Below are positions 1 to 8,996 of a stretch of 64,000 nt of DNA, in pieces (within the stretch, counting starts at the first letter, position 1; each line of letters starts with the position of its first letter). This stretch comes from Stieleria magnilauensis (GTDB taxonomy: Bacteria; Planctomycetota; Planctomycetia; Pirellulales; Pirellulaceae): assembly GCA_007753675.1 (NCBI GenBank), contig CP036432.1, forward strand, positions 2,764,394 through 2,828,393, given 5' to 3'. The translations under genes and the position numbers were made by a program. The notes beneath the pieces were generated by a model. It did not search any database, was not told where the DNA came from, and saw only the letters and a program-made list of their open reading frames with translations.

Positions 1-127
1 ATGCCTTTTCTTGCATTTTCTATCACGCCCCATCGAATTGGCCCAATGCTTGCGTTAGTGGAGAGAGCAATGAGCTGAGTTGTTCGAAGCTCAATCCCCT
101 TCTCCCCTTCCCATGAGACGTTGAGCA

Positions 128-982
128 ATGAAGATGACCCTTGCGTTCGCTGCTTTGGTGGCTGGTTTTGGTGTTTTGGCAGGCAATTCCGGTGCCGACG
201 AACCGGCTGTCAAGCAAGCCGATCGACCGACGATTCGAGACGAACGTCCCGAAAACTTGCGTGGCTGGGTGATCGTGTCCAACAGTGCCTACTGGCCGCT
301 CTGCTACGAGGCATTGGAGAATCTGACGGAGGTGCGCAATCAAGCCGCTTCGACAGACAGCGCGGCGCTGGCCGAGTCGCTCGACAAGTGCTCCGCATGG
401 CTCAATCTGGCCGCGTCCGCTGCCATGGTCCGTGAGGAATCGAGAATCATGACGATCGCCGACACGATCGACGAAGTGTCGGTCTGTCTGCAAGAAAACG
501 AAACGCCGCCGACCCCGCGAGAGATTGAAGTGCTCGCAACGATGGGCGAACTGGCAGTCGCCAAGTCGCACCTGATTCGTGCCACCAGCGACCACGCACA
601 GCGTAAAACGTCACAGTACCAGCCCAACAGGAAACCGGTTTCCGCCGAACTGGCCGCAGACGAAAAAGAGATTCGATCGGCCCGGGTCGAACGCGACCGT
701 GACCAGTACCGCTACGACGTCGGACAATCACTCCGGCACCTGACCGTCGCCCAAGTCTACCTGCGTGCCGTCGCCGAACAAGGCGAAATCGAACTCGGTG
801 AACTCGCATCCGAAACGGTGGCCCCGCTCCAAGGTCAGGAAACTGGCGGAGCGTTGGTGACCAAAGACATGGAGATCAACCTGCTGGCCGAGAAACTGAT
901 GAAAGCCATCGACGCCGCACAGACTCGCCTGGCAACGGAACTGAAATGGCAATCCAAGGCCGTCGCATCGAGCGAAAACTGA
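128..982 (+). CDS. secreted hypothetical protein
   Basis: A 284-residue protein. Residues 1-23 look like a Sec signal peptide: a Lys near the start, a hydrophobic Ala/Val/Leu/Phe core, and a likely cleavage near Gly-Ala-Asp. The mature part is mostly helical and charged, has no CxxCH or catalytic motif I recognise, and is probably periplasmic. The ATG at 128 puts the signal peptide at the exact N-terminus, which supports this start. A strong terminator hairpin follows at 1046-1098, so the gene probably ends its own transcript. Function unknown. Confidence 0.75.
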   Translation: MKMTLAFAALVAGFGVLAGNSGADEPAVKQADRPTIRDERPENLRGWVIVSNSAYWPLCYEALENLTEVRNQAASTDSAALAESLDKCSAWLNLAASAAMVREESRIMTIADTIDEVSVCLQENETPPTPREIEVLATMGELAVAKSHLIRATSDHAQRKTSQYQPNRKPVSAELAADEKEIRSARVERDRDQYRYDVGQSLRHLTVAQVYLRAVAEQGEIELGELASETVAPLQGQETGGALVTKDMEINLLAEKLMKAIDAAQTRLATELKWQSKAVASSEN

Positions 983-1045
983 GCGGACGTCGTGAAGTAG
1001 TGCTCAACGAAAGGACTCCGTGGCAGTCTTGACTGCCTCGAACAA

Positions 1046-1098
1046 ACGATCGGATTGCGTCGCGATTGATTTCCGACGCAATCCGATCGTGTTTTATT
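1046..1098. terminator. Rho-independent terminator, probably bidirectional
   Basis: A perfect 17-bp inverted repeat lies at 1046-1062 and 1074-1090 with an 11-nt loop. It is followed by GTTTTATT on the plus strand and by a TTTG-type run on the minus strand. It sits between two convergent genes (ends at 982 and 1128), so it can serve both. Confidence 0.8.
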
Positions 1099-1127
1099 GA
1101 TCGACCAACGGATTCGTTTCAAACGGC

Positions 1128-1943
1128 TTAGAATGGGGCGACGTCATCGTCGCGGTCACCGGCTGTTGGCACTCCGGCAAGTTGGGCCAGTTCTTCAAAC
1201 ATCTGACTCACCGCTTCGCTCGACGGCTCGTCGGCGGTGGCGATGAAGTAATCCGGTTGGATCCCGAGCTGCGTTTTGATGACCGTCGCGATTTCGGGAT
1301 CGGCATCCATCAACGTCGCCGCCATCTCAAAGTCTCGGTCGTCCAACATCTGGTCGGCGAGACTTTCCAACAAGCTGAACCAGTGCTGCAGATCACCATC
1401 GCCGTCGGGGGTGTATCGCAAGTACGCTTCAATCTCCTCGGGTGTCAGCCCCTCCCGGAGACACTTTTCCTGGTAGGCCGCGGTGATCAGTTCCTGCCAA
1501 CTCTGTTCGTCCTCCTCCCCTTCGTCACCGCCGTCATCGTATTCGTCGTACTCGTCGTCATCATCCTCCAAATCCAGCTCGTCCTCGTCGAGCGTGTACT
1601 CCATCTCCGACGCGTCCATCCGTTCCAGGTCGCGTTCGATTTCGAGATAGGAAAGGACGTTTCGATAGACGGCGTAGAACGATGCTTTTTCCAGCGCGCT
1701 CCATTTCTCGGGATCGCCGGATCCGTTCAAGGCACAGCGGGAAACCGAAAGCAATAAACTCAGTTGCTGTTGCCAATGCAATTCATCAAACAAGGTGACG
1801 CCGAAGGACCAGATCGACACGTAGTCCTCGCTCCCGTCAAACAGCGCCTCGCGGAAAACATCCAGCATCACTCCGAGCGACTCGCGGTACAACGCCGCAT
1901 GCGTGCCGGTCAACTGATGCGATTCATTGGGGTCAAAGATCAC
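1128..1943 (-). CDS. acidic hypothetical protein
   Basis: About 271 residues when started at the GTG at 1943, which has a GGAGAG ribosome-binding sequence just upstream. The frame stays open to 2045, but that extension has poor composition and no ribosome site. A striking central run rich in Asp/Glu/Tyr (around residues 125-150) separates an N-terminal helical part from a C-terminal helical part with repeated Leu/Glu segments. There is no signal peptide, so it is probably cytoplasmic. I do not recognise a named domain. It converges with the gene at 128-982. Confidence 0.65.
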   Translation of the reverse strand: MIFDPNESHQLTGTHAALYRESLGVMLDVFREALFDGSEDYVSIWSFGVTLFDELHWQQQLSLLLSVSRCALNGSGDPEKWSALEKASFYAVYRNVLSYLEIERDLERMDASEMEYTLDEDELDLEDDDDEYDEYDDGGDEGEEDEQSWQELITAAYQEKCLREGLTPEEIEAYLRYTPDGDGDLQHWFSLLESLADQMLDDRDFEMAATLMDADPEIATVIKTQLGIQPDYFIATADEPSSEAVSQMFEELAQLAGVPTAGDRDDDVAPF

Positions 1944-2140
1944 CTTGTCTCTCCATGGGGAGGCGATGGGGACGCGACATGCACGCCACGTGAACGCAAC
2001 GACGACGAACCATTCATTGCATCGTTTCGCGACCATTTCCCCCATTCAGTACACGCCTAATCTGGCGTTCACGCCAACGGCCGTCTACACGACACCCACC
2101 AATTTATCCCATTCTCCCCTCCTTGCCGCCCCACCACCCA

Positions 2141-2480
2141 GGGTCTGTCCCCATTCACCAGGGTCTGTCCCCATTCACCAGGGTCTGTCCCCATTCACCA
2201 GGGTCTGTCCCCATTCACCAGGGTCTGTCCCCATTCACCAGGGTCTGTCCCCATTCACCAGGGTCTGTCCCCATTCACCAGGGTCTGTCCCCATTCACCA
2301 GGGTCTGTCCCCATTCACCAGGGTCTGTCCCCATTCACCAGGGTCTGTCCCCGATGGTTGCTACCAGGGTCTGTCCCCGATGGTTGCTAGCGACGGCCGG
2401 AGAAAGCTAAAAGCTGGTGGTTGCTACCAGGGTCTGTCCCCGATGGTTGCTAGCGACGGCCGGAGAAAGCTAAAAGCTGG
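2141..2480. repeat. tandem array of a GGGTCTGTCCCC-type palindrome
   Basis: Ten perfect head-to-tail copies of a 20-bp unit (GGGTCTGTCCCCATTCACCA) run from 2141 to 2340. Three further copies of the 12-bp core begin at 2341, 2367 and 2430 with different spacers. The last two belong to an exact 51-bp direct repeat (2367-2417 and 2430-2480). The core is an imperfect palindrome able to form a short GGG/CCC hairpin. The array lies on the 3' side of the transposase gene at 2708-3811. Confidence 0.9.
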
Positions 2481-2508
2481 CGTCAGCGCTGAGATTGTAA
2501 GCGCTACG

Positions 2509-2707
2509 TGATCGCGACCGACTGAGACAGCACGGCAAACTGCGACGCAGGATGCAACGCGAAGTTGCTCAGCGACGGAAAAGAACAAGTCATTTGGTGA
2601 CTCACCACATTCGCGTCGCCCTCCGCGGTCACCGTGTGCAAATCCCGAGCGACTCGCAGCAGCGTGGTTTCGATTCCCTGGAAGGGATCGTTGAGAGGAG
2701 GGGTTCC
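2509..2707 (-). pseudogene. possible coding remnant downstream of the transposase
   Basis: Reading on from the transposase stop codon (TAG), the same minus-strand frame stays open for about 65 codons to a TAG at 2509-2511. Its translation has protein-like composition (for example TTLLRVARDLHTVTAEGD and SFPSLSNFALHPASQFA). No start codon or ribosome site fits an independent gene. It may be the tail of a decayed gene, or a former C-terminal extension of the transposase cut off by the stop. I do not recognise the family. Confidence 0.3.
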
Positions 2708-3811
2708 CTAAGCGGCTTGGCCGAATAGGTCGCGGGCTTGCTTGGGCACGTAGAAACGACGCCCTGTCTGCTTGGTCCGCTTGGTATCGAGATGATCCGG
2801 CCGACCCGCGATAGTGGAAAACAGGCTGCCGAAGTTTGCGACGAGCGACAACCAAAGCGTCGGCGATAAACCAAGACGCTCCAAGATTGGCGGATATCCT
2901 TTCGGGGTGCAGCCTCGTTTGCCCGCAGCCAAATGACGAGCGCTCCAGTCCAACACCTCCAAGTAGTTCTCTTCGCTCATTGTGAGGAAGCCTTTATCGC
3001 TACAACGCGCGTTCGTTTTGCTCGGCTGCGGTCCAACTGGAGCATTTGCCTCGTGAAGATTCACGGGTGACAGAAAGGCGTCCGCACGGCGAGCTTGCGG
3101 AACGGCGGTTGGTGTATTGTCAACAACCGACGCGTTCGATTCGTCCGGTGGAGCCTGCTGTGAAGCCTGGACCGATTCGACCCGCCGTTGTGCCGACGTA
3201 TGGTCACTCAGCTCAATCGTCTCCGCGAGGCACGCTCGGATTAGATTCAGATCGACATAGACAGAACAGGCCAAAACAGCCTCTTCATCGACCAGCGGAA
3301 CCGCCTTGAAGCGTCCTTCGAAAAAGTGCCCCCTCGTGTCGTCTTCCATGTGGGCGCGTTGAGCGATTCGCTGATTCAACAGACGCATCCACCAGGAAAT
3401 GTTGCTCAGCCGCTCGCGGATCTCGGCAAGCTTCTTGGGGCATTTCCGAATGCGATCCAGTTCCGACGCTGATGGCGCCATCGGATTGCCCTGGTCGTCT
3501 CGTCGCTCGGGGCAAATCATCAGCCAGCGCCGGGCCACTTCGGTGTCGTCCCACGTCTTTACGATGTCAGCGCGGGATCGCAGCACGAGGTGGAAGTGGT
3601 TGGAAAGAATGGCAAAGGACAGTAAGTCGATCGCGAAGCACGCTGCAAAACGTTGGAGGTACTCTTCGATCCAGACTTTACGGTGGTCGTAGTTCTTGCC
3701 TGAGATCGCATCCTCGCCGAAGAGCCAGCAAGCACGCGTGGTTCGGCTGATGACGTGAAAGACTTGAACTTCGCTCGGATCCACCACTTCGCAACGATTG
3801 GATCTTGCCAT
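2708..3811 (-). CDS. IS200-like / REP-associated tyrosine transposase (RAYT-like)
   Basis: A 367-residue protein of the Y1 HUH transposase superfamily. The metal-binding signature Asn-His-Phe-His-Leu-Val-Leu-Arg is at about residues 71-78. Further on is a RAYT-like SVYVDLNLIRA segment (about residue 195), the usual region of the helix that carries the nucleophilic tyrosine; which Tyr is catalytic is not certain. The C-terminal 90 residues are a basic domain as in longer planctomycete members. There are no tnpB and no clear insertion-sequence ends. Instead the gene is flanked on both sides by GGGTCTGTCCCC palindromes, the typical context of RAYTs, which are single-copy genes tied to REP sequences. 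Confidence 0.8.
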   Translation of the reverse strand: MARSNRCEVVDPSEVQVFHVISRTTRACWLFGEDAISGKNYDHRKVWIEEYLQRFAACFAIDLLSFAILSNHFHLVLRSRADIVKTWDDTEVARRWLMICPERRDDQGNPMAPSASELDRIRKCPKKLAEIRERLSNISWWMRLLNQRIAQRAHMEDDTRGHFFEGRFKAVPLVDEEAVLACSVYVDLNLIRACLAETIELSDHTSAQRRVESVQASQQAPPDESNASVVDNTPTAVPQARRADAFLSPVNLHEANAPVGPQPSKTNARCSDKGFLTMSEENYLEVLDWSARHLAAGKRGCTPKGYPPILERLGLSPTLWLSLVANFGSLFSTIAGRPDHLDTKRTKQTGRRFYVPKQARDLFGQAA

Positions 3812-4304
3812 CGCAGAGTCTCCCCAACTCGTTTCAGGAAACTGCTGCGGGATTGAGGATCTTTCTCAACCATTCGCAGCGAAACTAACGAGTAATCGTG
3901 ATACTCTGCCTAACTACACCCATTCCACCCGAATGGTCCTTGGAAGTCAAGTAAAAAATTTTCGCCGAACTGTGGTTTCAGTAGTCCAACAACAGCACCA
4001 GCGCGAAGGAATTCAAACTGGGGTCTGTCCCCGGCCAGGCGATTTGGGGACAGTCCCCACCAAAAGAGCCGCCCCACCAAAGGGCTGTCGCGGCTGGGTC
4101 CGAACGGAGACGCGGAAGATCCACATTGTGCGGGGCAGCCGAACAAACTAGATTCTATACATCCCGGTGCATTTCTATTATAAAGGCGATCACGACCTCG
4201 TGACTCAATCGTCGGGGCAGCGATTGAGAGGGGGCCGGCGAGCTGACGACTGATTGTGGCGGGGTTGTCTCACCACCGATTCTCAACACTTTGATGGCAT
4301 CCCC
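3812..4304. other. intergenic region with an inverted REP-like pair
   Basis: Upstream of both the transposase (minus) and the next gene (plus). The only clear structure is a pair of palindromes: GGGGTCTGTCCCC at 4020-4032 and GGGGACAGTCCCC at 4046-4058, in opposite orientation like a BIME unit. An AT-richer stretch around 4150-4190 could hold promoters, but I cannot name -35/-10 boxes with confidence. Confidence 0.7.
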
Positions 4305-5597
4305 ATGTCCAGCGGCGACTTTCGTTTGTGTCCTGCCCTTCGCTGGCTCTCCATGGCCGTATGCAGCATCGGTCTGTTCATCGCACCTGCCGGAGCCCAG
4401 ATTAATCTGAGCATCGATATCGAAAAGTCACCGTTTGAATACTCCCAAACGGCCGCCGACAACCGGGTCAGCCGGCTAGTCGACAAGTTGAATGCGAAAA
4501 CGATTCAGGTGGAATACTCACGCGAAACGGGCTATCTACGGTCTCTCCTGCGTGCACTTGAGATCCCCGAATCTTCGCAAACACTGGTGTTTTCCAAGAC
4601 AAGCATGCAGGTGCGTTACATCTCACGCCGTAACCCGCGTGCGATTTATTTCAACGACGACACCTACGTGGGATGGGTCCGGGGCAGTTCCCTGATGGAG
4701 ATCTCAACGGCGGATCCGAAACTGGGCACCGCGTTCTACACTGTTGACATGATGCCATGGCGCGCCAAGGTCGAGCAGGCCTACTACGACTGCCTGGCTT
4801 GCCATGCGACGTCAATGACACAGGGCGTGCCAGGACACACCGTTCGCAGCGTCTATCCGGAGGTCGACGGCAGCGTGGCTTCGCAGCGCGAGTCATTCAT
4901 CACCGACCACTCCAGCCCATTCTCGCAGCGGTGGGGAGGATGGTATGTGACCGGGAGACACGGGGAGATGCGCCACATGGGCAACGCGTTTCTTCGTGGC
5001 GGACAATTAGACACGCGCGAAAATGGAAACCGTTTGAGCCTGTGGGATGACTTCGAGACACACGATTATCTATCTCCCTACAGTGACATCGTTGCGTTGA
5101 TGGTGTTGGAACACCAGACGCAAATGCACAACGCGATCACGCAAGCAGATTTTTCGCTGCGTCAGCTGCTGTACCAAGGTGATGGAACCGTCGAACGTAG
5201 CAACGAGGCGGCGGAATGGGATGCCCAGCTTCGATTGATCGCCAAGCCGGTCGTCGATTATGCGTTGTTTTGTAACGAGGCGGTACTCACCGACCCGGTC
5301 AACGGTTCGATCATTTTTGCTGAGGAGTTTAGCAATCGCGGGCCGGTGGACAGTCGTGGCCGATCGCTCCGAGACTTTGATTTGAAGACCCGAATGTTCA
5401 AGTACCCCTGCAGCTACTTGATCTATTCGCCAACCTTCGATTCCATGCAGAAGCCTCTCAAAGACGAAGTCACGCGTCAGTTGCTGGCAGTCTTGACGGG
5501 CGAAAATCAAGACGAAGCGTACCGTCACCTGGATGCCCAAACACGGGCGGACACGCTGGCGATTCTGCGTGAAACGAAGCCGGATCTGTTTCGCTGA
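4305..5597 (+). CDS. secreted protein with a single CxxCH heme motif
   Basis: About 430 residues from the ATG at 4305, which places a signal peptide (hydrophobic MAVCSIGLFIAPAGAQ segment, cleavage after Ala-Gln-Ala type site) near the start; the frame is open from 4254. A single Cys-Leu-Ala-Cys-His motif lies at about residue 165, so one c-type heme is likely. The surrounding sequence is rich in His, Met and aromatic residues (for example YVTGRHGEMRHMGNAF), with further potential ligands. The rest does not match a cytochrome c fold I recognise. It is likely periplasmic with a redox role, but no partner genes sit beside it. Confidence 0.7.
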   Translation: MSSGDFRLCPALRWLSMAVCSIGLFIAPAGAQINLSIDIEKSPFEYSQTAADNRVSRLVDKLNAKTIQVEYSRETGYLRSLLRALEIPESSQTLVFSKTSMQVRYISRRNPRAIYFNDDTYVGWVRGSSLMEISTADPKLGTAFYTVDMMPWRAKVEQAYYDCLACHATSMTQGVPGHTVRSVYPEVDGSVASQRESFITDHSSPFSQRWGGWYVTGRHGEMRHMGNAFLRGGQLDTRENGNRLSLWDDFETHDYLSPYSDIVALMVLEHQTQMHNAITQADFSLRQLLYQGDGTVERSNEAAEWDAQLRLIAKPVVDYALFCNEAVLTDPVNGSIIFAEEFSNRGPVDSRGRSLRDFDLKTRMFKYPCSYLIYSPTFDSMQKPLKDEVTRQLLAVLTGENQDEAYRHLDAQTRADTLAILRETKPDLFR

Positions 5598-6019
5598 AAC
5601 GCTGCCGATCCACCCGAAGATCGGTGTTCAGCCAAATCATTCCGCGTCGTTGAACTAAATCAAATTAATTTCCGCTGCGACGTTTGACGTGCGGGGTTGG
5701 CGGGTCGGGGTTGGCGGGTCGGGGTTCAGTCGGACACGCTACTGTACAGCTGGCGCGAGCGTCGTGAATCCACCGGCCTAAGGTCGTCAGCGTTTTCGTG
5801 CGATAGCTGGCTTGATCTCCCGTCGCCCCTGGATTGAACCACAGACGCATGACTCCCTCGCAACTCGCCTCGTGTGGTCCGAGGGTGTTTTTCTTTTGTC
5901 AAAATATGAATCCCTCGCTGCCCACGACGCGCAGACCCTCCGCTGTGTCCGAACAATCCTCGCCCCCTCCCCACCCAAGCGATGCACATACCCCAATAAC
6001 TCCATTCACCCTATTTCCA
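5598..6019. other. intergenic region with a short GT-rich tandem repeat
   Basis: About 420 bases without a credible gene. It contains 2.6 copies of a 14-bp unit (CGGGGTTGGCGGGT) at 5692-5727 and a weak hairpin CCGATC...GATCGG at about 5606-5625 just after the preceding stop codon. Nothing else stands out. Confidence 0.6.
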
Positions 6020-6345
6020 CACGGGACTGTCCCCATGAATTTGATTCGGGGTCTGTCCCCACTGGGTTCGGGGACTGTCCCTATGAATTTGATTCGGGGG
6101 TCAATTTAATTCGGGGCCTGCCCTCTCTGCGTAGAGGGCTTCGCGGCACCAATCCGGGGCCTGTCCCCGGTGGGTTGATGGGTCCCGGGGTCTGTCCCCA
6201 GTGGGTTCGGGGTCTGTCCCCAGTGAGTTCGGGGTCTGTCCCCGGTGGGTTCGGGGTCTGTCCCCGGTCGGTTGTCCGGGGTCTGTCCCCGGTCGGTTGT
6301 CTGTCCCCGGTCGGTTGTCCCCGGTCGGTTGTCCCCGGTGGGTTG
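6020..6345. repeat. second cluster of GGGTCTGTCCCC-type palindromes
   Basis: About ten copies of GGGG(T/A/C)CTGTCCCC or close variants, many at roughly 22-bp spacing with linkers such as AGTGGGTTC, CGGTGGGTTC and CGGTCGGTTG. Towards 6300-6345 the array degenerates into short units ending GTCCCCGGTCGGTT. It lies directly beyond the stop codon of the PLP enzyme gene. The core is the one that flanks the transposase at 2708-3811, so it appears to be the same family. Confidence 0.85.
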
Positions 6346-6386
6346 GGGGCGTTGATGAGGTGCCTGTTTGTGGCAGGGCAAGGGGT

Positions 6387-7358
6387 TTAGTTGCGTCCCA
6401 GCTGGCAATCGCCGAAGTTCAGGTTGCCGCCGCTGATGATCACGGCCGTCGATCGACCGGCGAAACGATCGGCGTTGTCGATCAGCCCGGCGAACGCCAC
6501 CGCGCCGGACGGTTCGGCGACCAAGTGGGCGTCCTCGGCGATCGTCCGCATCGCCGATAGAATGGATGCCTCCGAGACAAGGAACAGATCGTCGACCAAG
6601 CTCTCAATGATCGGAAACGTGTGGTCACCGATTTGCGTGCGCAGACCGTCGGCGACGGTGTCATAACGGGTCGGCGGTTGTGGCGACCCGGCCTTCAAAC
6701 TTCGCGCGGTGTCGTCGGCGAGTGCCGGTTCCACGGCATAGACTTTCACCTCCGGCCGAATCGTTTTGACGGCGACCAGAACTCCCGCCAACAGGCCTCC
6801 GCCGCCGACTGGCACCAGGATGGCTTCGAGCCCGCTGACCTGCTCGAGCAATTCCAACCCGACCGTTCCCTGCCCCGCCATCACCGCCGGCGTTTCGAAG
6901 GGATGCACCAGGATCGCACCGGTCCGCTGTTGCAGCTCGGCGGCAGCCTGTTCACGCTGCTGCGTCGACGGACCGCATAAGACCGGCGAGACGCCATAGG
7001 ATTCGACCGCCGCAATTTTCTTCGGCGACGCGTTTTCGGGCATCACGATGAATGCCGGAATGCCTCGCAAACCAGCCGCGCGGGCGATCGCGGCGGCATG
7101 ATTGCCGGACGAATGAGTCACGACGCCGCGGCGGGCATCCTCCTCGCTCAGACTCATCACCGCATTGACGGCACCACGCGCCTTGAACGCACCGACATGC
7201 TGCAAGTTTTCCGCCTTGAAGGATACGCCGCAGCCGAGCCGCTTGGAGATCACTTCGCAGTTGATCACGGGTGTGCGGACGACGTAGTCGGCGATCCGTT
7301 GCTGGGCCGATCGAATGTCGTCGAGGGTGATCACGGGAGGTCCGGTGGGAGATGACAT
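6387..7358 (-). CDS. PLP-dependent threonine/serine dehydratase or serine racemase
   Basis: About 323 residues, fold-type II PLP enzyme. The Schiff-base lysine is in GAFKARGA, the phosphate- and substrate-binding loop is SSGNHAAA, and the cofactor-phosphate glycine loop is GGGGLLAG; the late SGGN motif is also present. There is no C-terminal ACT regulatory domain, so this is the short catabolic/racemase type rather than biosynthetic IlvA. Likely reactions are L-threonine or L-serine deamination, serine racemisation, or 3-hydroxyaspartate ammonia-lyase. The start at 7358 is chosen because AAAGGA lies just upstream; the frame is open to 7409. Confidence 0.85.
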   Translation of the reverse strand: MSSPTGPPVITLDDIRSAQQRIADYVVRTPVINCEVISKRLGCGVSFKAENLQHVGAFKARGAVNAVMSLSEEDARRGVVTHSSGNHAAAIARAAGLRGIPAFIVMPENASPKKIAAVESYGVSPVLCGPSTQQREQAAAELQQRTGAILVHPFETPAVMAGQGTVGLELLEQVSGLEAILVPVGGGGLLAGVLVAVKTIRPEVKVYAVEPALADDTARSLKAGSPQPPTRYDTVADGLRTQIGDHTFPIIESLVDDLFLVSEASILSAMRTIAEDAHLVAEPSGAVAFAGLIDNADRFAGRSTAVIISGGNLNFGDCQLGRN

Positions 7359-7439
7359 GCGCGGTCCTTTTGCGATGGAGACGATCCTGCCTGCAATCGA
7401 TCGGTTCACCGTTGATGCGGGCTGGAAGCCTAGCCGATG

Positions 7440-8765
7440 TTACTTCTGAATCGGCAACTTATAGGACAGCTCTTTTCCATCGCGCAACACCGTAACGTCG
7501 ACTTGATCACCGGGCTGCTTTGACGTGACCACGTACGTCAACAAGTCTTGTTCGCTGGACAGGTCGGTTCGCCCGTCGAACGACGTGATCACATCACCCT
7601 CCAGAAATCCGGTTCGCTTGGCGGTTCCGTGGGGCCCGTATTTCCCGACTCGCTTGACGTGCAACGCCATGGTTTCGTTTCCAACGCCGACCGGTGTGGC
7701 ATCGGAACGGGTCGACGGTTCCAACACCATGCCACCGGCAGCGATGCGACGCAGTCCCCACGTCGTCACGCGCCAGGACAAGTCACTGGCGCGGCGCCAG
7801 TCCTTGGGGAATCGCACCTGAGCCGCAACCGCTGAACCGTCGCGATTGATTTCAACCGGCACCGCGCCACCATCGGGATCGACGTTGTGCAACACCCACT
7901 GAATGTCGGCGATCGAGAGCATCGGTTGGCCGTCGAGCGTTGCGATCACGTCGCCGCTGCGTAGCCCTGCTTGAGCCGCGACCGAATCCTCCTGGACTTC
8001 TTTGACCGTCGCCCGCTCATTGGGATCCATGATCAGTCCGACGGTCTTCGGATGCGGGTACGGCCACAGCACCTTGTCGGGAATCGGTTTTCTGTCGTGC
8101 CAGTAGTACTCGCGTTGGGCGTCGCCGATCTGGTGACAGTGAATGCAGCTTTTCACGACGTCGCCATCGTAATTCAGACTGTCGGTAAATTTGTCTTTCA
8201 ACGACGGGTAGCGTTCCGGCGACGAGACTTCCATCGGCCGGCCGCGTTTGCCCGCCAACGCCTCTTTGACCTTCGCGTGATCGGCATGCAAGTCCAGCGC
8301 CCCTTGCAGCGCCTTGGCGAGCCCTTTCAACGAGACGTCCCCCATCCATTCGGTACGGTGCGAACGCGTGCCGAATCGTCCATAGATCGTCTTGTCGGCG
8401 GCCAGAAAGAAGACGGCGAAGGATTGATCGGTGTCGTACTGGAACAGGTCCAAATCCAAACCGTTGGTTGCGACCTGACGCACACAGACGAATTGTTCCA
8501 ACAGCGGGCGGATCACCGGATCGGTATCGACCAGCTCGTCGTCCAGCTTGACGCACTCGTGACATGGCAAACACCGCAGCACGACGACGATCGGCTTGCC
8601 CGTCCTTTTGGCTTCCTCGAAAGCCCCCGGAATGTCGTTGTACATCCAGAAACCTTCCCGTTCGACTTTCTCTTTGTCGCTACGAACGATTTCGTCGCGG
8701 GTCTGGGCGGTCAACGCCGTGCCGAGGGCAAACAACAGTAAAATCAGTGACGAGAATGCTCGCAT
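7440..8765 (-). CDS. secreted thioredoxin-fold and PDZ protein with CxxCH
   Basis: About 441 residues. It begins with a signal peptide (MRAFSSLILLLFALGTALTAQ) at the ATG at 8765; the frame is open to 8948 but the extra part is not signal-like. Domains in order: a thioredoxin-like domain with a CLPCHEC motif (about residues 40-160), a linker with Cys-Ile-His-Cys-His that could bind heme c, then two PDZ-like domains (about 240-320 and 360-440, with GLRSGDVIATLDG and GFLEGDVITSFDG). It is probably periplasmic. The combination suggests redox or thiol handling tied to protein binding; the substrate is unknown. Confidence 0.75.
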   Translation of the reverse strand: MRAFSSLILLLFALGTALTAQTRDEIVRSDKEKVEREGFWMYNDIPGAFEEAKRTGKPIVVVLRCLPCHECVKLDDELVDTDPVIRPLLEQFVCVRQVATNGLDLDLFQYDTDQSFAVFFLAADKTIYGRFGTRSHRTEWMGDVSLKGLAKALQGALDLHADHAKVKEALAGKRGRPMEVSSPERYPSLKDKFTDSLNYDGDVVKSCIHCHQIGDAQREYYWHDRKPIPDKVLWPYPHPKTVGLIMDPNERATVKEVQEDSVAAQAGLRSGDVIATLDGQPMLSIADIQWVLHNVDPDGGAVPVEINRDGSAVAAQVRFPKDWRRASDLSWRVTTWGLRRIAAGGMVLEPSTRSDATPVGVGNETMALHVKRVGKYGPHGTAKRTGFLEGDVITSFDGRTDLSSEQDLLTYVVTSKQPGDQVDVTVLRDGKELSYKLPIQK

Positions 8766-8996
8766 GGAAATCTGCCTGAGCGGTGAGTTGGCGATCGGTC
8801 GGAATACATCTGCCATCAGTGTACCGCAACTGCCACGCGCCAACTTCCACACGCCGGTTGTGACATTGCGTAGTGCTCGGAAACCCGGCCCCGCCGCGGC
8901 GAAGGTGCACCCTACTTTCCAGACAATCTGTCTACCGAAAATCACCAATTCCTTTGCATCTGGTGGCGGGAACGGTTATCACTAGGTACCGGGGTG

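Noticed and set aside
1927..2511. Plus-strand open frame encoding GLSPFTRVCPHSPGSVPIHQ-type repeats
   Set aside because: The frame exists because the 20-bp DNA repeat has no stop in any frame; a 60-bp cycle gives a 20-residue repeat automatically. It has no ribosome site and runs through antisense sequence of the neighbouring gene.
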